Of a stretch of 64,000 bases of DNA, positions 44,033 through 53,290 are shown one piece after another. Location of the stretch: the NCBI RefSeq assembly GCF_001747095.1, contig NZ_MDGP01000001.1, positions 169,001 to 233,000 on the forward strand, given 5' to 3'. The notes beneath the pieces were generated by a model. It did not search any database, was not told the DNA's origin, and was given only the letters and a program-made list of their open reading frames with translations. This DNA is from Roseivirga sp. 4D4. Its GTDB lineage: Bacteria; Bacteroidota; Bacteroidia; Cytophagales; Cyclobacteriaceae. Made by a program: the position numbers and the translations under genes. Numbering within the stretch: position 1 is the first letter of the stretch; every line of letters begins with the position of its first letter.

Positions 44033-45460
44033 ATGGCGGAGGATAGTAAAATCAAGGACTTATATCATTACGATGAACAGTTTCGTGATGCCATAGCCAC
44101 TGTGGATGAAAAGGGTAAGCGCATTTGGATTTACCCTAAGAAACCCAAAGGCAGGTATCATAACAAAAGGGTCATTGTTACGATCGTTCTGTTGTCCATT
44201 CTTTTTGCAGGGCCATTTATTAAGATTGGAGGAGAGCCCTTTTTATTGCTCAATGTTTTTGAGCGCAAATTTTCAATCCTTGGGGCCGTTTTCTGGCCCC
44301 AGGATTTCTTTATTCTCACACTGATTGCCATTTCTTTCTTTGTCTTCATCATCCTTTTTACGGTGGTGTTTGGCCGCGTATGGTGTGGATGGGCTTGTCC
44401 GCAGACCCTCTTTATGGAAATGGTATTCAGAAAGATCGAATACCTTATTGATGGGGATGCAGGCCAGCAGCGAAAGCTGAAAAAGATGCCTTGGAATGCG
44501 GAGAAGATCAGAAAAAGGCTCTTGAAACATTCAATATACGTTGTCATTGCAGTCTTAATTGGTCATACTGCTATGGCCTATTTGATTGGCATAGAACAGG
44601 TCAAAGAAATTGTCACGAAATCACCCAGCGAAAACTTAGCAGGCTTCATTGGGCTAGTTGCTTTTAGCGGAATTTTCTATGCGGTTTTTGCCTACTTAAG
44701 AGAGCAGGCATGCATTGCGATTTGTCCTTATGGAAGGCTCCAAGGTGTCCTTTTGGTAAAGAACTCCATGGCAGTGATGTATGACTGGATCAGAGGAGAA
44801 CCAAGAGGAAAGCTCAAGAAAGCCGAACCGCAAAAAGAGAAAGGTGATTGCATAGATTGTAAGTTATGTGTGCACGTTTGTCCGACTGGTATTGATATCA
44901 GAAATGGTACGCAATTAGAGTGTGTGAACTGTACCGCCTGTATCGATGCCTGTGATGATGTGATGACCAAGATTGGTAAGCCCACCGGGTTGATCAGACC
45001 TACTTCTGCCACCGCGATAGAAGAAGGTAGTCAGAAAATCTTCACCCCTCGTGTGGCGGGTTACACCGGAGTTTTGTCCGTACTGATTGTGCTGTTGACC
45101 GTCTTTGTCTCAGGTCGTGCTGATGTAGAAGCAACGGTATTAAGAGCACCCGGTATGATTTATCAAAAACTCGATGATGGCCGCATTCAGAACATCTATA
45201 ACATTCAGTTTTTGAATAAAACCTCAGAAGATATGCAGCTGGAGGTGAGCATAAAAGATATGCCGAATGCTACTATTGAAAGAGCCGGTGGTGAATTGAT
45301 CGATTTAGCTGCGAAGTCAAAATTCGATGGCGTATTTATCATTAAGATACCAGCAGAAGAGCTGGAAGACAGAAAGAACCGAATTGTCCTGGAGTTGCGA
45401 TCGGGCGAAGAGGTGATTGACGAATTGAAAACGAATTTCCTTGGACCAGTAAAGTTTTAA
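44033..45460 (+). CDS. ccoG: Cytochrome c oxidase accessory protein CcoG/FixG
   Basis: A 475-residue membrane ferredoxin-like protein. It has an N-terminal membrane domain with W-C-G-W-A-C-P-Q-T, a later A-C-I-A-I-C-P-Y, and two [4Fe-4S] motifs C-I-D-C-K-L-C-V-H-V-C-P and C-V-N-C-T-A-C-I-D-A-C. A final membrane helix is followed by an immunoglobulin-like periplasmic domain. CcoG is implicated in copper reduction for cbb3 assembly. It is 17 bp after ccoP. Confidence 0.95.
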   Translation: MAEDSKIKDLYHYDEQFRDAIATVDEKGKRIWIYPKKPKGRYHNKRVIVTIVLLSILFAGPFIKIGGEPFLLLNVFERKFSILGAVFWPQDFFILTLIAISFFVFIILFTVVFGRVWCGWACPQTLFMEMVFRKIEYLIDGDAGQQRKLKKMPWNAEKIRKRLLKHSIYVVIAVLIGHTAMAYLIGIEQVKEIVTKSPSENLAGFIGLVAFSGIFYAVFAYLREQACIAICPYGRLQGVLLVKNSMAVMYDWIRGEPRGKLKKAEPQKEKGDCIDCKLCVHVCPTGIDIRNGTQLECVNCTACIDACDDVMTKIGKPTGLIRPTSATAIEEGSQKIFTPRVAGYTGVLSVLIVLLTVFVSGRADVEATVLRAPGMIYQKLDDGRIQNIYNIQFLNKTSEDMQLEVSIKDMPNATIERAGGELIDLAAKSKFDGVFIIKIPAEELEDRKNRIVLELRSGEEVIDELKTNFLGPVKF

Positions 45461-45462
45461 TC

Positions 45463-45903
45463 ATGAATTGGGGTAAAAAGATCATACTATCATTTGTTGT
45501 GTTTTTCATCGTGCTATTCACGCTAGTGTATGTAAGTGTAAACACAGATTTTTATCTGGTCGAAGAAGACTATTATGAACAAGAATTGGCCTACGAAGAC
45601 CAAATTCAAAGAATCAAAAATCATGATGCACTGGCCGAAAAACCCGTCTTCGAAATAGATCGTAGGGCATTTACTGCTGGTTTGAAGTTCCCCACCGAGT
45701 TAACTGAGGATATGTTAAACGGGACTGTTGTTTTTTACCGATCCAACTCTGCCAAACTAGATAGGGAATTTGAGCTTGAACTGAACGAAGCAGGTGAGTT
45801 TGTAGTCGACATTTCAAGGTTTGCCGTTGGCGCTTGGAAGATGAAGATCAACTGGACCGATGGGGAAAAGGAATACTATAAAGAGGTCGCTTTTGTAATC
45901 TGA
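45463..45903 (+). CDS. ccoH: FixH/CcoH-family protein
   Basis: A 146-residue protein with an N-terminal membrane helix (IILSFVVFFIVLFTLVYVSV), then F-Y-L-V-E-E-D-Y-Y-E-Q-E-L-A-Y, the conserved FixH block, and a periplasmic beta domain ending WTDGEKEYYKEVAFVI. It lies 2 bp after ccoG and overlaps the next start by one base. The family is required for cbb3 assembly. Confidence 0.92.
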   Translation: MNWGKKIILSFVVFFIVLFTLVYVSVNTDFYLVEEDYYEQELAYEDQIQRIKNHDALAEKPVFEIDRRAFTAGLKFPTELTEDMLNGTVVFYRSNSAKLDREFELELNEAGEFVVDISRFAVGAWKMKINWTDGEKEYYKEVAFVI

Positions 45904-46616
45904 TGTTACTCGCTACCGCCATAGTGTTCGGTTTTTTGGGTAGTCTACACTGCTTAGGTATGTGTGCCCCCTTACTATGGGCTATACCGGAAAACCCTGA
46001 AAAGAGAACTCGATGGTGGCTTAACAAGCTTGTTTATAATGCTGGTCGCATTTCTACCTATGCATTGCTAGGATTGATTATTGGTCTTGTGGGTGAAGGA
46101 GTCTTATTGGTCGGTTGGCAACAACATATTTCATGGATTACAGGTGTTTTGTTAATTCTTGGTTTGGCTATGAGTATCTGGGGAAGGCATATCAAGGCTT
46201 TTAATACATTCTCCAATCAGTTTAATCAGAAGATCAAAAAGGGACTTTCAAAAACGCTGGCTCGGAAAGGCCTTGCTGCCCAACTGATGTTTGGCGCTTT
46301 CAATGGCTTATTGCCCTGCGGTTTGGTCTATATGGCCTTGATCGCTAGCCTTTCGATGACATCTGTCTCAGGTAGTATGGCCTATATGGTCTTATTTGGA
46401 CTAGGTACGGTGCCCATGATGTTAGGGGCTGCAGTATTCAAAAAGTCCATCCAATCATTGAAAAGCATCAGTTTCAACAAACTATATCCTAAGATAGTAT
46501 TGACTATTGCCATCCTGTTAATTGTGAGGGGTATGAATTTAGGGATCCCCTATTTGAGTCCAAAAGTCGCTGATGCATCAAGTATCACCATCTGTGAAAC
46601 GCCAGAGGTAGAATGA
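45903..46616 (+). CDS. SafE/UreH-like membrane protein (cbb3 locus)
   Basis: A 237-residue protein with about six membrane helices and the conserved G-S-L-H-C-L-G-M-C-A-P-L motif near the N-terminus, plus NGLLPCGLVYMAL in the second half. These Cys-containing motifs mark the sulfite exporter TauE/SafE-like/UreH domain group, often found at the end of cco operons and suspected to handle copper. It is translationally coupled to ccoH (TGATG overlap) and closes the operon. Confidence 0.9.
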   Translation: MLLATAIVFGFLGSLHCLGMCAPLLWAIPENPEKRTRWWLNKLVYNAGRISTYALLGLIIGLVGEGVLLVGWQQHISWITGVLLILGLAMSIWGRHIKAFNTFSNQFNQKIKKGLSKTLARKGLAAQLMFGAFNGLLPCGLVYMALIASLSMTSVSGSMAYMVLFGLGTVPMMLGAAVFKKSIQSLKSISFNKLYPKIVLTIAILLIVRGMNLGIPYLSPKVADASSITICETPEVE

Positions 46617-46645
46617 ATTTATGACGGAGATCATAAGTTTTTAAG

Positions 46646-46665
46646 TTGAAATTCACGTATTTCAA
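46646..46665. promoter_or_regulatory. Inverted repeat upstream of the two-domain stress protein
   Basis: TTGAAAT-N6-ATTTCAA (46646-46652 and 46659-46665), 30 bp before the stress-protein start. It is palindromic like a Crp/Fnr-family site but lacks the TGAT core. Possible operator. Confidence 0.4.
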
Positions 46666-46694
46666 TAAAGTATCAATCACTTAAATCACATATC

Positions 46695-47549
46695 ATGAAC
46701 ACAATACTCGTCCCAACAGATTTTTCAGCCCACGCCAATAATGCCCTCGATTTAGCCGTGCAAATAGCCCGTAAATCAGGAGCAAAAATATTAGTGATCA
46801 ATGTTATAGAAGGCCTGCGCGACTTTTCCTTCAATACGATGGGGGAAGCCGAAAGTGATGCAGGTGAAGAGGTTTTCATCGTCCGAAAGCTGATTGATCA
46901 GGTCAAGCTGCGCCTAAGTGAAATCGTTAATAATGAAGGCTATGCTGATGTATCCATCGAATCTGCAGTTGAAATGGGAAATGCCTTTGAAAGCATTTCT
47001 AAAGTAATTGCTGATCATGATGCGGACCTTTTGGTTATGGGTACAAAAGGAACGAGCGGTTTGGAAGAAGTACTGATTGGTTCGAATACAGAGAAGGTGG
47101 TCAGATATGCGAAATGTCCGGTAATTACTGTAAAAGAGAAAGTCAGCCTTGATCAGATAAAGAACATCGTGTTTGCCAGTAATCTACAGGATGAACAAAC
47201 AGAGCTTGTGGCAAAGCTAAAAGTGATACAAGATATTACAGGAGCCACTTTACATTTGGTAAAGGTGAATACGCCAAATCATTTTAGCACACAACGTCAG
47301 ATGATGAAGGAGTTTAGCAATTTTATCGATAAGCATGGCCTCAATAATGCATCCACCAGCATTTATAATGAAGCCACAGAAGAAGATGGTATTCTATACT
47401 TTGCTGAAGACCTAGGTGCCTGTATGATTGCTATGGGTACTCACGGCAGAACAGGGATTCTTCACTTGCTCAGTGGTAGCATTGCCGAAGACCTTGTGAA
47501 CCATGCTCAGGTACCAGTTTGGACACTATCCCAAAAGCACAGGAAATAA
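46695..47549 (+). CDS. Universal stress protein, two tandem UspA domains
   Basis: A 284-residue protein: domain 1 from NTILVPTDFSAHANNALDLAV to LLVMGTKGTSGLEEVLIGSNTEKVVRYAKCPVITVK, with the ATP-binding G-x2-G-x9-G-S pattern, and domain 2 from IKNIVFASNLQDEQ to MIAMGTHGRTGILHLLSGSIAEDLVNHAQVPVWTL, also with it. It follows the cbb3 operon but has its own upstream region and terminator. Its nucleotide-binding motifs are intact, unlike the stress protein at 34399. Confidence 0.94.
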   Translation: MNTILVPTDFSAHANNALDLAVQIARKSGAKILVINVIEGLRDFSFNTMGEAESDAGEEVFIVRKLIDQVKLRLSEIVNNEGYADVSIESAVEMGNAFESISKVIADHDADLLVMGTKGTSGLEEVLIGSNTEKVVRYAKCPVITVKEKVSLDQIKNIVFASNLQDEQTELVAKLKVIQDITGATLHLVKVNTPNHFSTQRQMMKEFSNFIDKHGLNNASTSIYNEATEEDGILYFAEDLGACMIAMGTHGRTGILHLLSGSIAEDLVNHAQVPVWTLSQKHRK

Positions 47550-47570
47550 GATATTACGAATACTCGTGTT

Positions 47571-47608
47571 AAAGTCATTCGGCCTTTCGCTGAATGACTT
47601 TTTCTTTT
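47571..47608 (+). terminator. Rho-independent terminator after the universal stress protein
   Basis: AAAGTCATTC (47571-47580) pairs with GAATGACTTT (47592-47601), extended by three inner pairs including one G.U around a CTTTC loop, followed directly by TTCTTTTT. It is a textbook terminator 21 bp after the stop. Confidence 0.88.
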
Positions 47609-47624
47609 TAGTACTTTTGAACTT

Positions 47625-47978
47625 ATGGGCAGAAAGAATAACCGCGATAAGGGAAGGTCTGGAGTAGTTTATTCCACCAATTCAGATTATTCCTATGATT
47701 ATGAGAATGATTACGAGGAAGAAACCTTAGCCCCCTCAGCACAAAACTTAAAAGTTATGCTCGATAAAAAGAGCCGAGGAGGAAAGCAAGTGACTTTGGT
47801 TGAAGGCTTTGTGGGAACTGAGGATGACCTAAAGGATCTGGGTAAAATGCTCAAATCAAAATGCGGTGTCGGTGGATCGGCCAAAGACGGAGAAATTCTA
47901 ATCCAGGGAGATCATAGAGATAAAGTATTACAATTATTACAAAAGGAAGGTTACGGAGCTAAAAGAGTTGGGGGCTGA
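47625..47978 (+). CDS. yciH: SUI1/eIF1-like translation factor (YciH)
   Basis: A 117-residue protein with an acidic, disordered N-terminal third ([18 protein letters not shown]) and a SUI1 domain: [61 protein letters not shown]. Bacterial homologues are thought to act at translation initiation. It overlaps the following hydrolase start by one base. Confidence 0.93.
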   Translation: MGRKNNRDKGRSGVVYSTNSDYSYDYENDYEEETLAPSAQNLKVMLDKKSRGGKQVTLVEGFVGTEDDLKDLGKMLKSKCGVGGSAKDGEILIQGDHRDKVLQLLQKEGYGAKRVGG

Positions 47979-48901
47979 TGAGATATTTCAAAATCGCTAT
48001 TGTCGCCCTTTTAGTCCTAAGTAGCCTAAGTTGTTCTGTCGATCGACTACCTGTAATTGAAGGAACAATTAAGATCAATGGCTCTGATGTCTACTATAAA
48101 ACTATAGGCGAAGGTGAGCCTTTGGTTATCGTTCATGGAGGACCGGTATTGGACCATTCTTATCTGCTTCCTCACTTCGAAGCACTTTCTAAAGATTATA
48201 AACTCATTTTTTACGACCAAAGAGCGGCCGGAAAATCGTCCATTCGGGTTGACCCTGGGACCATGACCTTGGACGGCTTTGTCGAGGATATCGAAATCTT
48301 AAGAGAAACTTTGGGCTTAGGGAAAATCAATCTGTTGGCACATTCATGGGGAGGTTTGATTGCGATGAAATATGCCCTCAAGTACGATGATAACCTGAAT
48401 CATTTGGTCTTGTCTAATGCCATGGCACCAAGTGCGGTGGATTGGCAAGCCGAAAGCCAACTTGTTGGACAAAAGACGAGCAAAGAAGATCAGGACAAAC
48501 TCAATAACCTGACGAGCAGTGGCTTATTGAGAACAGAAGATCCATCAGAGGCGATCAAAGAAATGATGATGATTTCCTATCGAGTGCATATGTACGATAA
48601 GGCCAATATCGACAAGCTTGAACTTTTCATTCCTAAAGACTTTGTTTTGAGAAGTCAGGCATATGGTACCTTGAATGCTGACATGAGTGGTTACGATCTA
48701 TACGATCAGTTGATCAATATCAAAACCCCAACGCTTATTATGTTCGGAGAAATTGAGCCTGCTTTGGAACTCCATGCCGATAGAATGGCCGAGTCTTTCG
48801 CTGATTCTGAGCTATATGTTGTCAAGGAATCGGGTCATTTTCCCTTTGTTGAATCAAGCGAAGAGTACTTCGGTCAAGTCAAAGCATTTTTGGCCAAGTA
48901 A
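47978..48901 (+). CDS. Lipoprotein alpha/beta hydrolase, proline iminopeptidase-like
   Basis: A 307-residue protein with a lipobox (LLVLSSLSCS, Cys20). Alpha/beta-hydrolase motifs: IVHGGPVLDHSYLLPH (oxyanion HGGP typical of prolyl aminopeptidases), FYDQRAAGKSS, nucleophile A-H-S-W-G-G with Ser, and ESGHFPFVE with the catalytic His. It is membrane-anchored, so it probably acts on peptides or esters in the envelope; the exact substrate is unknown. Confidence 0.88.
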   Translation: MRYFKIAIVALLVLSSLSCSVDRLPVIEGTIKINGSDVYYKTIGEGEPLVIVHGGPVLDHSYLLPHFEALSKDYKLIFYDQRAAGKSSIRVDPGTMTLDGFVEDIEILRETLGLGKINLLAHSWGGLIAMKYALKYDDNLNHLVLSNAMAPSAVDWQAESQLVGQKTSKEDQDKLNNLTSSGLLRTEDPSEAIKEMMMISYRVHMYDKANIDKLELFIPKDFVLRSQAYGTLNADMSGYDLYDQLINIKTPTLIMFGEIEPALELHADRMAESFADSELYVVKESGHFPFVESSEEYFGQVKAFLAK

Positions 48902-48981
48902 TAATCTCCACCGCTAAAAGAATTTTCGTGTGCCGAAGGCTTCAGTCAGTCTATATTTAAGTCGACTCAAACCTTTTTCGC

Positions 48982-51900
48982 ATGAAGTTCAAGCAGTTCT
49001 ATCAATCACTTTTATTACTCGTCCTTACCTCGGTTTCAGCGATCGCTCAGACTGACCTTTCTATCTTTGAAGCCATGGAGCCACGCTCTATTGGCCCGGC
49101 AGGGATGTCCGGTCGTGTCACTTCCATTGATGTGGTGCGGCACAACCGCAATATCATCTATGCTGGCACCGCTTCGGGAGGTCTGTGGAAATCTGTGAGT
49201 GGTGGCACTAGTTGGGAACCGCTCTTCGATAAGGAAGAGGTTGCGTCCATAGGAGTTGTTACAATCGATCCTTCAAATGCAAGCACCATTTGGGTAGGTA
49301 CCGGAGAGGGCAATCCGAGAAACTCATTGAATGGTGGTTATGGGGTGTATCGAAGCCTCGATGCAGGCAGGACATGGAAGCATATGGGGCTTGAGAATAC
49401 CAAAAATGTTCATCGACTGATAGTCCATCCTGACGATCCGAAAACCGTTTGGGTCGGAGCCATCGGTTCACCTTGGGCTGAGCATGAAGAGCGAGGCGTA
49501 TTCAAGACCACCGATGGCGGTCTTACCTGGAGAAAAGTGCTCTACGACATTCCAGGAGCTGGTATTGCTGATCTCGTGATTGACCCAACGAACCCAAATA
49601 AGTTGGTGGCGGCCATGTGGGAACATCGCAGATTTCCATGGTTCTTTAATTCTGGAGGACCTGCCTCGGGCATCTATATCTCTTACGATGGTGGCGAAAC
49701 CTGGGATAGAAAGACTTCAGAGCACGGACTACCTACAGGAGACTTGGGAAGAATAGGCTTGGCCATTGCTCCATCAATGCCAGATAGAATTTATGCCTAC
49801 GTGGAAGCGAAAGAGAATGCCATTTATCGTTCTGACGATGGAGGAAATCGTTGGAGAAGGGTTTCCAATAAAGGAGAAAGTGGTATCGGCAGTAGACCGT
49901 TTTACTATGCCGATCTCTACGTAGACCCAGAGAACGAAAACAGAGTTTACTCACTCCATACAACAGTGACCTCCAGTGAAGATGGAGGTAAGAGTTTTAG
50001 CACATTTGTAAACCCTGGCTTTATTCATGTAGATAACCATGCCTTTTATGTACATCCAGACGATCCGAGTTTCATGGTGCTGGGAAATGATGGTGGCATG
50101 GAGGTGAGCCGCGATCGCGGGGGTAGTTGGCACTATATGGAGAACCTTCCAATCGGTCAGTTTTATCACGTAAGCTATGACATGGAAACACCATATAATG
50201 TCATGGGTGGCATGCAGGACAATGGTGCCTGGTTAGGCCCAAGCCAACTTCTGAAACAGGGCGGCATTCGCAATGGGTATTGGGAAAGAATTGTAGGTGG
50301 AGATGGTTTTGACGTGGTTCCAGATCCCTTGGATACCCGATATGGCTATTCGTTGAGCCAAGGGGCAAACATTCGAAGATACGATCGCAAGACAGGGCAA
50401 ATGATAGGTATTCGACCGGAACACCCGAATGGCGAACGCATTCGTTGGAATTGGAATGCGGGAGTCAATATCGATCCGTTTGACAAGAAGACAATTTACC
50501 TCGGAGGTCAATACTTGTTTAAATCTCCTGATCACGGTGATTCATGGGAAATCATATCTCCGGATCTAACGACTAACGATCCTGAAAAACAAAAACAAGC
50601 CGAAACAGGTGGTAAACTCAATCTCGATAACTCAGGAGCAGAAATGCACACCACCATTACTGTAGTTGAGCCCAGTACCTTAACCCAAGGAATGATTTGG
50701 GTGGGTACGGACGATGGCAATGTACAACTGACCAGAGATGGCGGTCAGAACTGGTCGAACAGTGCGGGTAAATTCCCAGGGCTTCCAGCCAACAGTTGGG
50801 TGCAGCAAATCAAGGCGAGTACTTATGATGCAGGGACAGCCTTTGTGATATTCGATGAGCACAGGAGGGACGATTGGAACCCCTATGTTTATCAGACTAC
50901 AAACTACGGAAGATCGTGGAAACGCATTGTGAATGAGGGAGATGTCTTTGGTTTTGCCTTATCACTAGTACAAGATCCAGTAGAACCAAACCTGATGTTT
51001 TTAGGTACAGAAAGTGGTTTATATGTAACCATGGATGGCGCAAAAACCTGGGCCAAATGGACTCATGGTTATCCGACAGTGCCTACCATGGATCTACATA
51101 TACATCCAAGAGAACACGACCTGATTATCGGAACTTTCGGCCGAGCGATATGGATTTTAGATGACATTCGACCGCTTCGCGAAGCAGCTCAAATGAGCAT
51201 GAACAAGCTCAAGGAAAAGGAGATTCACACCTTTGCTATTCCTGACGCCACTAATGCCATCATTGGGCCCTACTGGGGTTATAGAAGTACCGGAAATGGA
51301 TTGTTCATGGGAGAAAATAAGCCCTTTAATGCCGCTATTAGCTTTTATGCTCGAGCGAAGGGCAAAGTAAAGATGGAGGTAGCAAACGCATCAGGCAATA
51401 TTGTGAGAACGAGGACTTACAATGCTAAGGAAGGTGTGAACCGTGTCTACTGGGGGTTTGAAGCCGATGGAATAAGACAACCAGGATCTCGAAAGCCGAC
51501 CAGCAAGAACGCTACAAAACCAGGTGGCTATGATGTATTGCCGGGCACTTATCAGGTCACGCTTACCAAGAAAGGAGAGTCGTCAAGTCAGGCCATTAAT
51601 GTACTGAGAGATCAAAGAACGTCTTGGGATGCACAGAAGATTTCTGAGAAGCAAGCCTTCATTACCCAATATTATGAATTGGTTTCACAAGTTACCGCAG
51701 CAGTGGATCGAATTGATGAAGCTAGAGGTATCGCTGATAATGTTATGGCCCTAGATAAGGACCATAAAGAGCTAAAGGAGAAGGTGGAAGAGATCAAGGA
51801 GGGGCTGAAGTCCCTTAGAGAGTTGATTTTCGCCCCAAGAGTTCAAGGCTTGTCACGAAACCCAGATTTGATTTCAAGTCAGTTAGGAAATATCAGGAGC

Positions 51901-52077
51901 AAGATTGAAAGCAGCTATAAGCCAGTGACACAACCACAGCAGTTGGCTTATGAGAATGCTAAGCGGAATACCACACCAGTGCTGGAGTCTATCGATCAAT
52001 TCTTCGGCAAGGAATGGACTGAGTTCAGATCGTTCGTTGAAAACCTTAATTTGGAATTGGTAAAGGATTTTAAATAA
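48982..52077 (+). CDS. Exported sortilin/VPS10-like BNR-repeat protein
   Basis: A 1031-residue secreted protein (signal peptide ending VSAIAQT). Residues ~30-730 are a beta-propeller array with repeated S-x-D-G-G-x-x-W Asp-box motifs (KTTDGGLTWRK, ISYDGGETWDR, RSDDGGNRWRR, TRDGGQNWSN) and IDPxxPxxxW strands between, as in VPS10/sortilin N-domain and Bacteroidota proteins annotated as glycosyl hydrolases. A beta-sandwich and a C-terminal helical bundle (~880-1031) follow. There is no T9SS C-terminal signal at its end. Catalytic activity is not evident; protein-protein or glycan binding is likely. Confidence 0.88.
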   Translation: MKFKQFYQSLLLLVLTSVSAIAQTDLSIFEAMEPRSIGPAGMSGRVTSIDVVRHNRNIIYAGTASGGLWKSVSGGTSWEPLFDKEEVASIGVVTIDPSNASTIWVGTGEGNPRNSLNGGYGVYRSLDAGRTWKHMGLENTKNVHRLIVHPDDPKTVWVGAIGSPWAEHEERGVFKTTDGGLTWRKVLYDIPGAGIADLVIDPTNPNKLVAAMWEHRRFPWFFNSGGPASGIYISYDGGETWDRKTSEHGLPTGDLGRIGLAIAPSMPDRIYAYVEAKENAIYRSDDGGNRWRRVSNKGESGIGSRPFYYADLYVDPENENRVYSLHTTVTSSEDGGKSFSTFVNPGFIHVDNHAFYVHPDDPSFMVLGNDGGMEVSRDRGGSWHYMENLPIGQFYHVSYDMETPYNVMGGMQDNGAWLGPSQLLKQGGIRNGYWERIVGGDGFDVVPDPLDTRYGYSLSQGANIRRYDRKTGQMIGIRPEHPNGERIRWNWNAGVNIDPFDKKTIYLGGQYLFKSPDHGDSWEIISPDLTTNDPEKQKQAETGGKLNLDNSGAEMHTTITVVEPSTLTQGMIWVGTDDGNVQLTRDGGQNWSNSAGKFPGLPANSWVQQIKASTYDAGTAFVIFDEHRRDDWNPYVYQTTNYGRSWKRIVNEGDVFGFALSLVQDPVEPNLMFLGTESGLYVTMDGAKTWAKWTHGYPTVPTMDLHIHPREHDLIIGTFGRAIWILDDIRPLREAAQMSMNKLKEKEIHTFAIPDATNAIIGPYWGYRSTGNGLFMGENKPFNAAISFYARAKGKVKMEVANASGNIVRTRTYNAKEGVNRVYWGFEADGIRQPGSRKPTSKNATKPGGYDVLPGTYQVTLTKKGESSSQAINVLRDQRTSWDAQKISEKQAFITQYYELVSQVTAAVDRIDEARGIADNVMALDKDHKELKEKVEEIKEGLKSLRELIFAPRVQGLSRNPDLISSQLGNIRSKIESSYKPVTQPQQLAYENAKRNTTPVLESIDQFFGKEWTEFRSFVENLNLELVKDFK

Positions 52078-52821
52078 GTGCTCAAAAAGATTCTGAAAGT
52101 CGTATTGTACTTGATCGTTGTGGTGGTGGTACTCGCAGCGAGCGTTTGGTTTCAAAAAGTTGACCCAGTCCAATACGATCAAGTTGAAAATGTTCATGTC
52201 TTTCCAGATACGCTGGCAGGGCGCAACTTTGATTTAGATAGTCTGAAGGCAGTTGTTGGACCAAATAAGGGACTTCCTACGGGCTTTGAAATACAGGCAC
52301 TTTTGGCCTATTCCGCTTATCCAGAATTGAAAGGCGTCAAAATTGATATGGAGCTTACGCAAAGTGGAGCTCCCATGGAATCAAACTTCAATATCTGGTC
52401 GCTTTTCGGGCCCGGAAGCAGGCGGCATTACAGAATACTGTTGAATGATGCCAGTAATACATCATATGATGAGATCTTGCTCAGAAACCTTCCCTTCGAT
52501 GCGCAGGTAGGAATTTTGGCCCATGAGCTTGGGCATGTTGCTTACTATCATCGGCATAATACATTACAGATTGGAAAGTGGGGCTTGAGCTACTTAATGA
52601 AAGACGAATTTCACGCGGCCCATGAGCAGAGTACTGATTTAATGCCGGTTTATCATGGTATGGGAAGTCAAATCTGGCAGTACGCTTATTATGTTCGCTA
52701 TGATGATTGCTGTAGGGCTACCTATGAGAGATTTGGTGAGCGGTTTATGGATAAGTATTACTTGTCTGATAAAGCCATTAGAAAGGCAATGTTGGAGCAT
52801 TCATTATATGCTGAAGAGTAG
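52078..52821 (+). CDS. Membrane-anchored HExxH protein, putative zinc metallopeptidase
   Basis: A 247-residue protein starting with GTG directly after the preceding stop. It has an N-terminal membrane anchor (IVLYLIVVVVVLAASVWF) and a domain with G-I-L-A-H-E-L-G-H-V-A-Y-Y-H, an HExxH zinc site, then HAAHEQSTDLMPVYHGMG with an E that could be the third ligand. The family is not recognised. Start abutment suggests co-translation with the VPS10-like gene. Confidence 0.78.
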   Translation: MLKKILKVVLYLIVVVVVLAASVWFQKVDPVQYDQVENVHVFPDTLAGRNFDLDSLKAVVGPNKGLPTGFEIQALLAYSAYPELKGVKIDMELTQSGAPMESNFNIWSLFGPGSRRHYRILLNDASNTSYDEILLRNLPFDAQVGILAHELGHVAYYHRHNTLQIGKWGLSYLMKDEFHAAHEQSTDLMPVYHGMGSQIWQYAYYVRYDDCCRATYERFGERFMDKYYLSDKAIRKAMLEHSLYAEE

Positions 52822-52852
52822 TCTTAAGTAAACGCATCCTGACTAGCGCTCA

Positions 52853-52887
52853 CCTGTCTGCCTGGCGGCAGACAGGTGCGAACCAGA
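52853..52887. repeat. Palindromic intergenic repeat, copy 1
   Basis: A 10-bp perfect stem (CCTGTCTGCC/GGCAGACAGG, 52853-52862 and 52867-52876, loop TGGC) with a short conserved tail TGCGAACCAGA. The 29 bases 52859-52887 are identical to 53201-53229. REP-like element. Confidence 0.85.
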
Positions 52888-52896
52888 TGTGCTTAG

Positions 52897-53013
52897 TTAC
52901 TTTCCTTGTGAAGCTTCTGTTTTATACTTCTGTTCCATAGTGACCTTTTCAGATTGGCTTTGGAGGTAGAATCCCAAAAGAAGTAATGCTATAAGTAAGA
53001 ATGCCTTTTTCAT
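52897..53013 (-). CDS. 38-residue putative secreted peptide
   Basis: A short minus-strand ORF starting MKKAFLLIALLLLGFYLQSQ (ATG at 53013; an in-frame ATG at 53019 precedes it), followed by about 18 polar residues (KVTMEQKYKTEASQGK). The N-terminus is a textbook signal peptide or membrane anchor. Such tiny exported peptides occur in Bacteroidota but are rarely annotated. It occupies most of the gene-poor 469-bp gap 52822-53290 and lies between two copies of a palindromic repeat. Coding status is uncertain. Confidence 0.5.
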   Translation of the reverse strand: MKKAFLLIALLLLGFYLQSQSEKVTMEQKYKTEASQGK

Positions 53014-53198
53014 GACCATATTTTTTGACCGATTGATAGATCAAAGGTTGTCAGATATCATCACTATTGAACCCACTCTTAGGTAAACCGTCAGATTTAA
53101 TCGGTAAACAAAGTATTCTCTCTATGAAATTCCTCTGTCTAGTGTGCACTGGTCTTTATTGTTTGCTTGATATCTTGAATATGGGTCCGCACTGCAAG

Positions 53199-53229
53199 CC
53201 TGCCTGGCGGCAGACAGGTGCGAACCAGA
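53199..53229. repeat. Palindromic intergenic repeat, copy 2 (partly decayed stem)
   Basis: The same element as at 52853: 53201-53229 is identical over 29 bases in the same orientation, but the left arm is altered (AAGCCTGCC in place of CCTGTCTGCC), so the stem is shorter. The two copies bracket the 38-residue peptide gene. Confidence 0.8.
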
Positions 53230-53243
53230 GAGGATATAAAAAG

Positions 53244-53277
53244 CAGTCCGACCGCTTTGAACGGTCGGACTGTTCTT
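53244..53277. terminator. Hairpin terminator after the dienelactone hydrolase gene
   Basis: An 11-bp perfect stem (53244-53254 with 53262-53272) and 7-base loop. Read on the minus strand it follows the hydrolase stop by about 18 bp; on the plus strand it is followed by TTCTTGTT. It shares the core GTCCGACCG/CGGTCGGAC with the hairpin at 57648. Confidence 0.7.
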
Positions 53278-53290
53278 GTTAGCAATCGAC

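Noticed and set aside
53067..53282. 71-codon plus-strand ORF in the repeat-containing gap
   Set aside because: It runs through the palindromic repeat and the terminator hairpin, so its translation is an artefact of those elements.
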